Positions 1-7,865 are shown, counted from the stretch's first letter. The stretch is DNA of 61,269 nt from an uncultured Verrucomicrobia subdivision 3 bacterium (GCA_903922735.1 CAIXUZ010000034.1:1-61269), one strand, 5' to 3'. Translations and numbers: made by a program. Notes: generated by a model not told the origin, from the letters alone.

Positions 1-166
1 ACACTGAACTCCGCGTAAAAACCAAACCCGCCAAAATGTAAAACACCCAAAACTCCCAACGCCCTTTCCCAGATCAGCCTCCAGTTTCCGAGGAAACGGA
101 GTTGTTTTAGCCCGCGTTCAACCCGCTATAGGATGCGTGTGATATTTTATACAAAAATTAGTCATT

Positions 167-207
167 GCTCCCATAGCTCAAATGGATAGAGCAGCGGTTT
201 CCTAAAC
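167..207 (+). pseudogene. Orphan 5' half of a tRNA-Arg(CCT) gene
   Basis: Starts with the acceptor strand GCTCCCA, then a D-arm and the 5' side of the anticodon arm with the CCT anticodon, and stops matching a tRNA just after the anticodon loop at base 207. The acceptor strand pairs perfectly (7 of 7) with that of the orphan 3' half at 17511-17555, so the two were once one gene. The sequence after 207 does not complete the tRNA, so this half cannot give a mature tRNA by itself. It marks the left outer junction of the integrated DNA. Confidence 0.9.
198..207 (+). other. Left attachment-site core (TTTCCTAAAC)
   Basis: The 10-base word TTTCCTAAAC, spanning the anticodon loop and start of the 3' anticodon stem, occurs here, inside the complete tRNA-Arg at 3743-3752 and at 17511-17520. 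At the two outer copies tRNA homology ends exactly at the core. That is the expected footprint of tyrosine-recombinase integration, and two such recombinase genes lie between the outer copies. Confidence 0.85.
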
Positions 208-375
208 TTATTATCTTTCTCACGGGAGAATCACCAAACACATTGTAAAATCAATATGTTTGCTCATCTGGCAAGCAGCCCCAAACTTCGCCTGTAACCC
301 GTTTTAGTAACCCGCTTAAAAAGCTAGAACTTCGCGACGGAGGTGGAGATCAAGAAAAACGAAGCCGAATTTGGA

Positions 376-452
376 TGGTAGGGGTGGCAGGGCTTGAACC
401 TGCAACCTGACGGTTATATGCCGACGGCTCTAACCAATTGAGCTACACCCCC
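376..452 (-). tRNA. tRNA-Ile(TAT)-like gene with an unusual anticodon loop
   Basis: The reverse complement folds as a 77-nt cloverleaf with encoded CCA. The acceptor strands are GGGGGTG and CACCCCT (a G-T pair at position 1), the D-arm is GCTC/GAGC and the T-stem GCAGG/CCTGC is perfect. The loop reads CATATAA, placing TAT at 34-36, but position 33, almost always T, is A, and the anticodon stem has a T-T mismatch at 28-42. It may be a decaying tRNA or a deviant one carried as element cargo. Identity as Ile rests only on the anticodon. Confidence 0.6.
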
Positions 453-567
453 GACCGAAGCCGAAGCTTGGGGGGTGTCATATCAAATGTTGCTTTTGAA
501 GCAGTCGAGACACTGGATTCATCTTCAAATCAAATTATACAGCCGTCAACTGAGAAAAACAGAACCA

Positions 568-756
568 TCAGGATTTGGCGCAACGCTTGCGCTGAGCAGG
601 AGTCATTTTCGAGACTTCCAACCAGTAGGTGTAAAAGGTGTTGTAGGTGCCGGGGAAGCCGTGCTTGGCTAAAATTTTGTAGATTTCAGGACAGGTGGTC
701 CCCTCATCCATGACGGCTTTGATTAATTTCCAATGTCTGGCAAGAAACTGCTTCAT
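568..756 (-). CDS. Small protein, possible HTH, element A
   Basis: A 62-residue product from the ATG at 756; a GTG at 801 would add 15 residues, and neither start has a clear ribosome binding site. The body has charged helices with a segment (VMDEGTTCPEIYKIL) loosely resembling the helix-turn-helix start of small plasmid proteins of the TraK/KfrA kind. It follows the secreted protein gene on the same strand and may end the integrase operon. Function unknown; the HTH reading is inference. Confidence 0.45.
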   Translation of the reverse strand: MKQFLARHWKLIKAVMDEGTTCPEIYKILAKHGFPGTYNTFYTYWLEVSKMTPAQRKRCAKS

Positions 757-818
757 GTAAAACCATACGCAGGGCATGGGTAGCGTAAAGTCCACCGGCA
801 CGGTCAGGCTTCAATTTT

Positions 819-1394
819 CTACCGCGTGCCCGAATTCGTGGCAGGCGCGGTTGACGCCCCTTTCCACGTTGGCCGGTCATACTGTTTTCCAGGCAAGAAT
901 GGCCGGAACCCCTTTTCAATCAGTGGAACCCACGCTTTATATTTCAGCGTTTCGGCCATTGGATAGGTGATTTCAAACATCGCAAAATTGTTCCCTTGAA
1001 AAAACGCCTTTTTGTAGAAGGCATACCCATTGGTCAAATTGCCGCCAATGGCATACCACGAGTGCCTCTTTTCCCTGTGGGTGATTTCAGTGCGCGTGCT
1101 ATTGTAGCTTACCAATTCATCTTGCCACCATTGATCCTCATTTTCAGTGGGGTCGGCAATGCGTAGGAACCCCGCCCCGGTCGTAACCGTGAATTTTTGG
1201 TCAGCGGTTAGAAACTCGATTCCCGCCCCGTCTGTTGCCTGTCTTCCAGCCTTAAGCGCTGGCGGGTAGGACAAGGAGTAGCCAAAGCGCTCGTTCACAT
1301 ACGTTGCCCAAGTTCTCTCGGCGGCTGAGGTGTTGAAAGTGCTCAACAATAGCAGCCAAATCAAAGCCAGCCTGCTGGAATAGTTTTTGTTCAT
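819..1394 (-). CDS. Secreted protein of unknown function
   Basis: Starting at the ATG at 1394, 1 base after the ATPase stop, the protein is 191 residues and opens with a clear signal peptide (MNKNYSSRLALIWLLLLS, cleavage probably near TSAAERT). The mature part begins with a YVNERFGYSLSYP stretch, a pattern common at the start of small exported beta-rich proteins of the PsbP or DUF1795 style, and contains several Trp and Tyr residues. No catalytic motif is visible. Its tight spacing to the ATPase and integrase suggests a single transcript, so it is cargo of element A. The longer reading frame upstream overlaps the ATPase and lacks a signal peptide. Confidence 0.7.
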   Translation of the reverse strand: MNKNYSSRLALIWLLLLSTFNTSAAERTWATYVNERFGYSLSYPPALKAGRQATDGAGIEFLTADQKFTVTTGAGFLRIADPTENEDQWWQDELVSYNSTRTEITHREKRHSWYAIGGNLTNGYAFYKKAFFQGNNFAMFEITYPMAETLKYKAWVPLIEKGFRPFLPGKQYDRPTWKGASTAPATNSGTR

Positions 1395-1395
1395 G

Positions 1396-2493
1396 CTAGG
1401 CAAAACCAACCCGCTGTTTTTCGAGGTTAACCTGCTGGCTGCCATTGTAAATTTCAGCCAGTGAATAGCTATCCTGTTCACTGATTTCCAATTTCTTGGC
1501 CGCTGCAAGCTTTTGGGCTTGCGCGAGCGTCAGGCGTGAAAATTCACGGTAGGCCAGCATCCGGCCAGAGCGCGTCACGGCTTTGTCGAGTTGGCTCACA
1601 TCGCAATTTACTGTGCAAATCAAGTGCATCTGCAAAAAGTCCCCCAGCAGGCCGTCGCTGGCATTGAGAAGATCGGATGCTGACGACGCATTGTCACCCC
1701 CTCTCTGCATCAAAAAGTGCTCGGCATCTTCCAAGATGGCAACCAGCTTGCGGCTGGGGTTTTGCTGTTTTTGCTCCATCCAAAACCGCACCGTCTCAGG
1801 AGCATTTAGCATCCAGCCAATCTTGAGCGGCATGAACAGGAAATAGTGAGAGTCGTGAAGTTCGGCAATCAGTGACCGAATGTAGCTCGTCTTGCCCGTG
1901 CCGGGTGTGCCTCGGAAAATGCTCACCCCATGATTTTTGCTTTTGAACTTCTTCACCAACTCCTGATGCCAAGTCGCGAAATCCTCCCCGTAGTGGAGCT
2001 TCAATTCCGAGTCATCCATGATCCCCTTGTTGGGCAGCGTAACTTGCGTCGTTCCCAATTCGCCGGTCACGCCGCAGCAACTGACAAGGTGGAAATGTGG
2101 ATGTCCAGAATCCTCAGTAGCGGCAAATTCTTTAACCAAAGAATCCAGCCGCCGGACAGCCAGCTTGAATGAATCGGCATAGACCTCGATACGGAAAGCC
2201 GTGATTTTGGCAAAGGAGTGGTCGCACAGGCGGATCAAAAAACTATGGCCGCTGGTCAGGAGGTCGCCTTTTTTCGTCGGGGCGTGAGTTGAAATCCCTT
2301 TGGCAAAAACGATCCATTCACCAAACTCCTTGTGAATCTCCGCAGTGCTGATTTTTCCAGAATACTGCTGGATGAACAGGCGGCGTTTTTTGAAGTGGGA
2401 GGCCAGCCAGTATTCGGGCAGGTAGTCGGGCATGATTGGCTGGTTAGGCTCAAAATCAAGTTCAAGATCAATGTCTTGTTCGGTTTTCTTCAT
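1396..2493 (-). CDS. AAA+ ATPase of element A
   Basis: A 365-residue protein with a 170-residue N-terminal region of no recognised family and a C-terminal AAA+ core. Walker A is GTPGTGKTS near residue 194 and Walker B is LVAILEDAEHF near residue 250. A sensor-like TVNCD and a terminal RSGRM (candidate arginine finger region) follow. The layout resembles BCS1/CDC48-type single-domain AAA proteins rather than the IstB/TniQ transposition ATPases. It starts 7 bases after the integrase stop and ends 1 base before the secreted-protein start, so the three are probably co-transcribed. It may act in recombination, regulation or defence; nothing in the sequence decides. Confidence 0.75.
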   Translation of the reverse strand: MKKTEQDIDLELDFEPNQPIMPDYLPEYWLASHFKKRRLFIQQYSGKISTAEIHKEFGEWIVFAKGISTHAPTKKGDLLTSGHSFLIRLCDHSFAKITAFRIEVYADSFKLAVRRLDSLVKEFAATEDSGHPHFHLVSCCGVTGELGTTQVTLPNKGIMDDSELKLHYGEDFATWHQELVKKFKSKNHGVSIFRGTPGTGKTSYIRSLIAELHDSHYFLFMPLKIGWMLNAPETVRFWMEQKQQNPSRKLVAILEDAEHFLMQRGGDNASSASDLLNASDGLLGDFLQMHLICTVNCDVSQLDKAVTRSGRMLAYREFSRLTLAQAQKLAAAKKLEISEQDSYSLAEIYNGSQQVNLEKQRVGFA

Positions 2494-2500
2494 ATTTTAA

Positions 2501-3598
2501 TTAATTCACAAAAAAGGTCATTTTCTTGGCCATCTCCGCTGAATGAACATCATTCAAATGGCCGTAGGTTTTCGCCACGAGAACCCCACCATCCTTGTGC
2601 CCCACCCAAGCGGAGATCGTCTTGAAGTCCACGCCATTCTCGATGGCCTGTGAGACAAAGAAGTGACGAAAAAGGTGGTGGTGGAAGTGTGGCAGGCCTG
2701 CCTGCTGACAGGCATGGGCAATCACTTTCTTGGCCGTATTGATGGGGATGACCCGCTGGGTGGGTTGGGGTTGCTGCTGCTGTTTCATCCGCTCCAACAG
2801 GGCACGCAAGGCGGGGAAAAGTGGCACGGCACGCGCCTCGTGGTTTTTGGTGCCTTTAGCCCCACCAGTGACCACAAACTGCCCACGGTCAAAATCAACC
2901 TCACTCCACACCATGTTGGTTGCCTCTGACAGGCGCATTCCTGAATAGGCCAAAATTTCAACCAAGTCGGCACCGTCCCACGCTCGATTGTCGTAGGCAC
3001 GGATGGTCTTAACGAGGGTAGCAAATTGCTCTTTGGTGGGGATGATTACCTTGTGCTTGGGCATTTTACGGCGGGCCAACGTCAGGGCGGGATTGGTAGC
3101 CATCAAGCCTTCGCGCATGGCATAGTTGAAGACGGCCACCAAAAATGTCCGCTCATGGTTGAAGGACGAGGCGCTGAGGTCTGCACCCCGCTTTTTCTCC
3201 CAATCGTGGCAGTCTGCCGTGGTGATGTTGCGGACTGGCAGCAGGCCAAAATGCTTGTTCAACATTCTGAAGCAAACTTCAGCCCCCTTTGCAGAACTCT
3301 CCTTGTAGCGAGTTTTGGCAGCATCGAACCAGTCTTTTGCCAGTTCCATGAAGGTCATGTTGCGGTCTTTGGTGGGGGCGATTGACCGGCTGACGAGGCT
3401 ACGGAAATCAGTCAGCTTCCGCTCGGCAAATTGGCGGTCGGTGGTTTTGAGGGATTTGCGGTGCTGCTTCCCGCGCTTTTTGACCAAGGCGTAGTAGATG
3501 CCGTTTTCAGAGTTGCGGTAAAGGCACTGGCCGACGCGCTTAAAAAAGGGTTTCGCGCGTTCGATGGTTGTCGTAAAATCTGATTGTTCTTTATTCAT
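2501..3598 (-). CDS. Tyrosine recombinase (integrase) of element A
   Basis: A 365-residue phage-type integrase. The N-terminal third has an arm-binding-like segment (GIYYALVKKRGKQHRKSL) and a SAM-like core-binding domain. The catalytic domain shows Arg in YSGMRLSEA (about residue 220), the HLFR box (about 313), His in WVGHKDG and the nucleophile Tyr in KTYGH (about 344). Start chosen at the ATG at 3598; a TTG 15 bases upstream is the alternative. The gene is transcribed away from the complete tRNA-Arg, starting about 110 bases from it, which makes that tRNA the likely att site. Expected reaction: strand exchange at the TTTCCTAAAC core. Confidence 0.93.
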   Translation of the reverse strand: MNKEQSDFTTTIERAKPFFKRVGQCLYRNSENGIYYALVKKRGKQHRKSLKTTDRQFAERKLTDFRSLVSRSIAPTKDRNMTFMELAKDWFDAAKTRYKESSAKGAEVCFRMLNKHFGLLPVRNITTADCHDWEKKRGADLSASSFNHERTFLVAVFNYAMREGLMATNPALTLARRKMPKHKVIIPTKEQFATLVKTIRAYDNRAWDGADLVEILAYSGMRLSEATNMVWSEVDFDRGQFVVTGGAKGTKNHEARAVPLFPALRALLERMKQQQQPQPTQRVIPINTAKKVIAHACQQAGLPHFHHHLFRHFFVSQAIENGVDFKTISAWVGHKDGGVLVAKTYGHLNDVHSAEMAKKMTFFVN

Positions 3599-3711
3599 AA
3601 AAAAATCACACAACCAAGAACTCGGAGACGTGGAGAGAAATTGAGAAAATCGGAATTTTTATTTCGCTCCAAATCAACGGGTTGTGATTTTTGATGAATT
3701 TTTATTTTCGT

Positions 3712-3787
3712 GCCCTCATAGCTCAAATGGATCGAGCAGCGGTTTCCTAAACCGTTGATTCCCGTTCAATTCGGGATGGGGGCACCA
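3712..3787 (+). tRNA. tRNA-Arg(CCT), complete, at the junction of two elements
   Basis: A full 76-nt cloverleaf with encoded CCA. Acceptor GCCCTCA pairs with TGGGGGC (one T-G pair), D-arm GCTC/GAGC, anticodon stem GCGGT/ACCGT around TTCCTAA (anticodon CCT), T-stem TCCCG/CGGGA perfect. It differs from the split gene at three bases in the 5' half and more in the 3' half, with matching changes across the stems, so it is not a simple copy of the host gene. It should supply the AGG-reading tRNA lost by the split. The integrase genes flank it and diverge from it. Confidence 0.95.
3743..3752 (+). other. Middle attachment-site core (TTTCCTAAAC)
   Basis: Same 10-base word as at 198-207 and 17511-17520, here inside a complete tRNA. 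Under the tandem model it is simultaneously the right end of element A and the left end of element B. Confidence 0.8.
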
Positions 3788-4103
3788 CTTTTTCCGAGGC
3801 ATTTTCCCTGCAATAAGCGTCATGTAGGACAATACTTGCCGGTAAAAAATCGTAAAGATTCACACCTCCTCCGCCCTTGTCAGTGCCGCTACGCGCCCGC
3901 GCGTGGGTGAAAGGCTGCATTCCAATTCAACCTGGCTGACCAAAATTGCAGCCGGGGATTGCCAGAATTCCCTTGGGGTCACTTTCTTCCCAAAGATTGA
4001 TAGCTAATCATCCACCCTGCCGCTGGCCTCTGGGTGAACAGGTGACGCCTGCCAGCCGGACGTGAAACATTACGCTTGGACGGCGGCGCGTATAGTTCCC
4101 TCA
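3788..4103 (+). other. Intergenic leader between tRNA-Arg and the element B integrase operon
   Basis: No coding frame is convincing here. The stretch holds GC-rich inverted motifs (for example CGCGCCCGCGCGTG near 3892) and would contain the integrase-arm binding sites and promoter of element B, but I cannot point to a clear -35/-10 pair. Confidence 0.4.
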
Positions 4104-4277
4104 ATGGCAAAGAAAACTTCACAGGATCATATCGCAATCCAGAAACATGGTCGGGTTTGGGCTGTTTACCACGGGTCTGATTTATTGGCCTTGGTGGTTT
4201 ACAAAAAGGGTGCAAATGCCGTGAAAGAACTGATTGAAAAGCTGGCTTCCCATGCTGACAAACTTCCATCCAAGTAG
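4104..4277 (+). CDS. Small protein upstream of and overlapping the integrase
   Basis: A 57-residue product from the ATG at 4104 (a frame upstream to 4062 is open but adds no family signal). It reads like a small beta-beta-alpha fold: IAIQKHGRVWAVYHGSDLLA followed by a helix KGANAVKELIEKL. Its end overlaps the integrase start by 26 bases, suggesting translational coupling and a role in integrase expression or as a directionality or accessory factor. I do not recognise the family. Confidence 0.55.
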   Translation: MAKKTSQDHIAIQKHGRVWAVYHGSDLLALVVYKKGANAVKELIEKLASHADKLPSK

Positions 4278-5229
4278 CCTTGCCATCCACAGCGCAGGCG
4301 AGCCGGTCAAAGTTTCCGACCTGCTGACAGCTTTCTTGTCAGGTCGCAGCCCTCGCACGCTGAAAGCCTACGGTCAGGATTTGGTAGATTTTCGAGTTTT
4401 CTCCAAAACAAAAACCACCGAGGATGCTGCCCGTGGTTTGCTCTCGCAGGGGCATGGCCGCGCCAACCTGCTCCTGTTGGAATATCGAACCAGCCTCACC
4501 GAGCGTGGTTTGCAATCAGCCACGATTAACCGTCGCCTTGCTGCCGTGCGCTCGCTCGTGAAATTGGCAAAAACGCTAGGCATGGTGGAGTGGTCATTGG
4601 ACATCCAGAATGTCAAGTCAGAGGCATATCGTGACACGAAGGGGCCGGGCAAGAATGGTTTCCGTGCGATGCTGCAAACTCTGGCTGAGAAAAAGACGAC
4701 GAAAACTACCCGTGACACGGCCATCTTACGGCTGCTGTATGACTTGGCTTTGCGCACAGGTGAGGCGGTTGCCCTGAATTTCGAGGATGTTGAAATTGGC
4801 CGCAGCGTGATCCACGTCTTGGGCAAGGGCAAAACTGACAAGCAGCAACTCACCTTGCCAGAATCCACCAAGGCCGCTTTGGAGGCATGGTTGCAAATCC
4901 GTGGCAGCGAGCCGGGGCCGCTTTTCCACAATCTTGACCGCGCTAAAAAAGGCCAGCGGCTGACGGGTGTGAGCATTTACAGGATTGTCAGGGCTTTGGG
5001 TGAAAAGAATGGCTTCAAAACTCGCCCTCACGGAATTCGCCACACCGCTATCACGGAAGCCTGCAAGGTGGCTGCTGAAAATGGTATTGGCCTTGAGGAG
5101 GTTTTAGATTTCTCCCGGCACAGCCGGTCATCGGTGGCAATCCTCATGGTTTACCGTGACCGTGAACGCAACATCCAAGGCCAGTTGGCAAGCTGCATTG
5201 CCGCCCAAATCGTCACCACCCCTGCCTGA
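4252..5229 (+). CDS. Tyrosine recombinase (integrase) of element B
   Basis: A 325-residue XerC/D-like recombinase. It has a SAM-like N-terminal domain (SGRSPRTLKAYGQDLVDFR) and a catalytic domain with Arg in LALRTGEAV (about residue 168), Lys in GKGKTDKQ, HGIRHT (about 260), His in FSRHSRSS and nucleophile Tyr in MVYRD (about 300). It is not close to the element A integrase: it lacks that enzyme's arm-binding segment and is shorter. Start at ATG 4252; a TTG at 4234 is possible. It is the first recombinase right of the complete tRNA-Arg and so the likely integrase for element B. Confidence 0.92.
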   Translation: MLTNFHPSSLAIHSAGEPVKVSDLLTAFLSGRSPRTLKAYGQDLVDFRVFSKTKTTEDAARGLLSQGHGRANLLLLEYRTSLTERGLQSATINRRLAAVRSLVKLAKTLGMVEWSLDIQNVKSEAYRDTKGPGKNGFRAMLQTLAEKKTTKTTRDTAILRLLYDLALRTGEAVALNFEDVEIGRSVIHVLGKGKTDKQQLTLPESTKAALEAWLQIRGSEPGPLFHNLDRAKKGQRLTGVSIYRIVRALGEKNGFKTRPHGIRHTAITEACKVAAENGIGLEEVLDFSRHSRSSVAILMVYRDRERNIQGQLASCIAAQIVTTPA

Positions 5230-5232
5230 TTT

Positions 5233-5676
5233 ATGAATCCACCAGCCACCAAAGAAGACGCCCGAATCGCCCTCAACAAACTCAAGGGTTTTCTTGGCCC
5301 AGCACAAATTTTCGTCGTGAAGCAAGGCTTCCGTGGCGAGGAACGGCAATTCTTTTTCGACAGGGTTGTGGAACTGGCAACCATCGTTGAATTCATGCCA
5401 AAAACCGGCGAACAGGACGGCAAAGGCGGTGAGGCCATGATTTATCTCCACTACTTTGCCGGTGGGCAGGCCAATTTCCACATCATGGAGAAAGACATGG
5501 GCTGCGCGGGCGACACGCCGGAACAGTTCCAATCGCAGGCATTTGGCTTGGCAGACCTCTTTGGTGATGGGGGTGAATTGGGCTACATATCAATCCCTGA
5601 AATCCTCGCAAATGGTGGAGAACTCGATTTTTACTTTCAACCGTGCTCGCTCGCCCAGTTGCGGGCAAAAAAATGA
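5233..5676 (+). CDS. DUF2958-like protein
   Basis: A 147-residue protein starting 3 bases after the integrase stop. The second half has the order of conserved pieces I associate with DUF2958 proteins of plasmids and integrative elements: a GGQANFHIMEKD strand pair, then QAFGLADLFGDGG, then ELGYISIPEI and an acidic/aromatic end. No enzymatic role is established for that family as far as I know. A broken second copy of the same domain lies at 7866-8116. Assignment is by remembered pattern only. Confidence 0.55.
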   Translation: MNPPATKEDARIALNKLKGFLGPAQIFVVKQGFRGEERQFFFDRVVELATIVEFMPKTGEQDGKGGEAMIYLHYFAGGQANFHIMEKDMGCAGDTPEQFQSQAFGLADLFGDGGELGYISIPEILANGGELDFYFQPCSLAQLRAKK

Positions 5677-5704
5677 AGAACGCCAACTGCCAACTTGAAT
5701 TGAC

Positions 5705-5953
5705 TCACTTGAGCAATTGGTGGGGAGGACAGCCTAGCGCCTTGGCAAGGCGCACAATGGTTTCCAGAGAAACATTGTATTTGCAACGCTCAACGCCGCT
5801 AATGAATGTCCAGTGCATGTCAGCCTTTTCAGCGAGCCCCTCTTGGGTCAGGCCGAGCTTTTGCCGAATTTTGCGGACATTCTTTGCGAATAGCTTACGA
5901 TACGAAACGTCCATCAAATTTAGAATCTGGCTGAAAAATGCTTTGACAGACAT
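5705..5953 (-). CDS. XRE-family helix-turn-helix regulator
   Basis: An 82-residue Cro/C1-type protein: LFAKNVRKIRQKLGLTQEGL, then AEKADMHWTFISGVERC as the recognition part, then VSLETIVRLAKALGCPPHQLL. It may start at 5953 or at an internal ATG at 5914 (69 residues), which fits the usual domain start better; no strong ribosome site separates them. It is convergent with the DUF2958-like gene and divergent from the exported protein at 6122. Likely a repressor of element genes or the controller of the nearby restriction system; the latter is inference. Confidence 0.85.
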   Translation of the reverse strand: MSVKAFFSQILNLMDVSYRKLFAKNVRKIRQKLGLTQEGLAEKADMHWTFISGVERCKYNVSLETIVRLAKALGCPPHQLLK

Positions 5954-6121
5954 AGACTATAACTCTTATGTGTTTAACGCTTAACGCCGCATGGATTGGG
6001 AGCTTTGAAGCCACAGCGCTCTCAACGCAAATAAAAAGCAAAATGTATGGACAACAAACTGCTAAACTCCTCAACCGGCATTGAGTTCAAGCTCGCAATG
6101 CCTCTTTGCCATCAAATAGAT

Positions 6122-7282
6122 ATGAAAAAGACTTTATCACTAATCACTGCGTTAATTGTTGCGGTCTCGGCGTCAGCTCAAAGCGAACAGCCATGGTTAG
6201 TTTCAGATTCAAAATTGCTGCCGAGCGGAGGCTTGTTTGAAATCGTATTAGCCCCAAATAACGGCAATGAAAATAGGGCCGTCACCATTCGTATAAATCC
6301 AGACGAAAAAACTATAGCCTATAATAAATTGAATGATCGTTCCAAACTTCCAGGATTGCCGGTTACAATTGATCTATCAAACCAATCTGAAAGAAATGCC
6401 TTGGTTGCCTTGCTGGAAGCCTATAAACAACACGCAGTCGGTCAGGAGCTAGCTCGCCTCATGGGTAATGATGGCAGCGTCCACTTGACGATTGCAAATT
6501 CTAGGCATCGCGCTGCATTTAAAACCGCCACTGGACAGTATGGTGGAGCGCTCGGCCAGTGCGTTGGATTTTCAGAATTTTACGACTCAAAGCCTGACCA
6601 ACCTCTGTGTTTTTCTTTGCAGGGTAAGTTCGATCAAGTGGATTTAGTCCTGCCAGAGCCGGCAGCATTGCTCTGGACGATCAATCATCAGGATGAATTA
6701 TTACAATTACGGTCTGCGGCCTTGAAAAAGAAACAGGGGTTTGAGCTGGCAGCGCAACAAGCAACCGAAGCTAAACGCCAAGCCGACCTTGCTACCGCCA
6801 AGGCAGTCGAAGACGAACGCGCAAAAGCTGAAGCGGCCAAACGTCAAGAGCAGTTAGCCGAGCAAGAAAAACAACAGCAAATACAAGCCATTAAGAATGC
6901 CCAGATTGAAGCTAAACACAATAAAGCTCTGGCATTTCTAGAGACTTCGGAGGGTAAAAAAATGGCGGAAGAGATTAATTTGCTGGGAAAGGCAATTCCT
7001 GAATTAGACAAAAAAGAAAGACTAGCTGATTGCGGTGATTTATTGGATCAGCAAAAGACTTATTTTAAGCAAATGAATGATTTACACCTAGACGACTATG
7101 AGCGGCGGGAGGCTGGTCGGAAATATGCAGCATCGTTAATAGATGTTGCCGATGCGCGTGCCAAACACACGCCCTCCGACAAACTGAAAAGGATGCAGAA
7201 TCAATTTGATTTAATTACGACACAATTTGAGAAGAAATCAGGGATGCCTTACGGTGATGCAATTGGGCTCAAGAGAAATTGA
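6122..7282 (+). CDS. Exported protein with a long Ala/Glu/Gln coiled coil
   Basis: Start taken at the ATG at 6122, which opens a textbook signal peptide (MKKTLSLITALIVAVSASAQ); upstream in-frame codons would bury it. The 386-residue product has a globular N-terminal half rich in beta strands with two isolated Cys pairs, then a heptad-like helical stretch (about residues 200-285, rich in KRQ, AEAAKRQEQ and QQQIQ), then a charged helical end. No family recognised. It and the next gene form a pair of exported cargo proteins between the regulators and the restriction genes. Lower GC and many AAA/ATT codons set it apart by eye from its neighbours. Confidence 0.7.
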   Translation: MKKTLSLITALIVAVSASAQSEQPWLVSDSKLLPSGGLFEIVLAPNNGNENRAVTIRINPDEKTIAYNKLNDRSKLPGLPVTIDLSNQSERNALVALLEAYKQHAVGQELARLMGNDGSVHLTIANSRHRAAFKTATGQYGGALGQCVGFSEFYDSKPDQPLCFSLQGKFDQVDLVLPEPAALLWTINHQDELLQLRSAALKKKQGFELAAQQATEAKRQADLATAKAVEDERAKAEAAKRQEQLAEQEKQQQIQAIKNAQIEAKHNKALAFLETSEGKKMAEEINLLGKAIPELDKKERLADCGDLLDQQKTYFKQMNDLHLDDYERREAGRKYAASLIDVADARAKHTPSDKLKRMQNQFDLITTQFEKKSGMPYGDAIGLKRN

Positions 7283-7340
7283 TCTCAAAGAAATTACGGG
7301 GCAGACTAAAAATAGTTGCGTCGAATTATCTTAAACCACA

Positions 7341-7835
7341 ATGTCTAAAATAAAATCTGGCTGCGTTGTTGCTCTCTGCATCGTAGCTGTATTTATTTTG
7401 ATTGGGTCGGTAATTGTCGTTTTCACATCGGGTTCTCGTGTCCCAAGCAGCTTTAAAATCAAGGCAGACAGTGTTGTTTTTGCAAGCTTCAATGACGAAA
7501 CAGCATTTGCTCGTAAGTCCCAAGAGTTCCCAAAACTGATTGGCCTTCAATCATCAAGCCAACTTGCCAACACGTCAGAAACCGCTGCCGCAGATTTTGG
7601 GCATCGGTTGAAAAATATGATAGATGCGCTGGAAGATAATTTCAAAGCGGAAGGCAAAATTCTGAATGTTCCAATAGGAACTCGAATTAGAATTCAAAAG
7701 CTTTGCGACGAAAATGGGAGCGAAATTAAGCCGGTTTGGAATGATGCACAAAAATGTTTTTATACTGCCGATGGAAGTTTTGTTTGGATTTCTGGAGAAT
7801 GGCAGGGCAAGAACGTAGTTACCATCTTGCAATGA
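7341..7835 (+). CDS. Membrane-anchored small protein, unknown function
   Basis: A 164-residue product with a single N-terminal transmembrane helix (GCVVALCIVAVFILIGSVIV) after a short basic start, then a soluble domain ending in a WISGEWQGKNVV strand pair that resembles the edge of an SH3-like fold. It follows the coiled-coil exported protein by about 58 bases on the same strand, so the two may be co-transcribed and work together at the envelope. No recognised family. Confidence 0.65.
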   Translation: MSKIKSGCVVALCIVAVFILIGSVIVVFTSGSRVPSSFKIKADSVVFASFNDETAFARKSQEFPKLIGLQSSSQLANTSETAAADFGHRLKNMIDALEDNFKAEGKILNVPIGTRIRIQKLCDENGSEIKPVWNDAQKCFYTADGSFVWISGEWQGKNVVTILQ

Positions 7836-7865
7836 AGTTTGCACAGTCACAATATTTCATCAATT

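Larger units (their letters stand above)
208..3742. mobile_element. Element A: small tRNA-Arg-integrated element
   Basis: This 3.5 kb segment lies between the left and middle att cores. It holds a tRNA-Ile-like gene, a small protein, and a minus-strand run of integrase, AAA+ ATPase and secreted protein. The integrase starts about 110 bases from the complete tRNA-Arg, the usual integrase-next-to-att layout. Under the tandem model its right end supplies the 5' half of the middle tRNA. It has no visible replication or conjugation gene. The alternative is that 208-17510 is one composite element carrying a whole spare tRNA-Arg; sequence alone does not exclude this. Confidence 0.65.

Noticed and set aside
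438..713. Plus-strand reading frames over the tRNA-Ile-like region and beyond
   Set aside because: They run over the tRNA on the other strand, have no family signal and overlap the better minus-strand small protein.
3682..3708. Promoter for the complete tRNA-Arg (TTGTGA...TATTTT)
   Set aside because: The spacing is 15 bases and the -10 would lie only 4 bases from the tRNA start, so transcription would begin inside the tRNA.
4374..5043. Long minus-strand frames opposite the element B integrase
   Set aside because: Ser/Arg-rich shadow translations with no domain; the plus-strand integrase has all catalytic residues.
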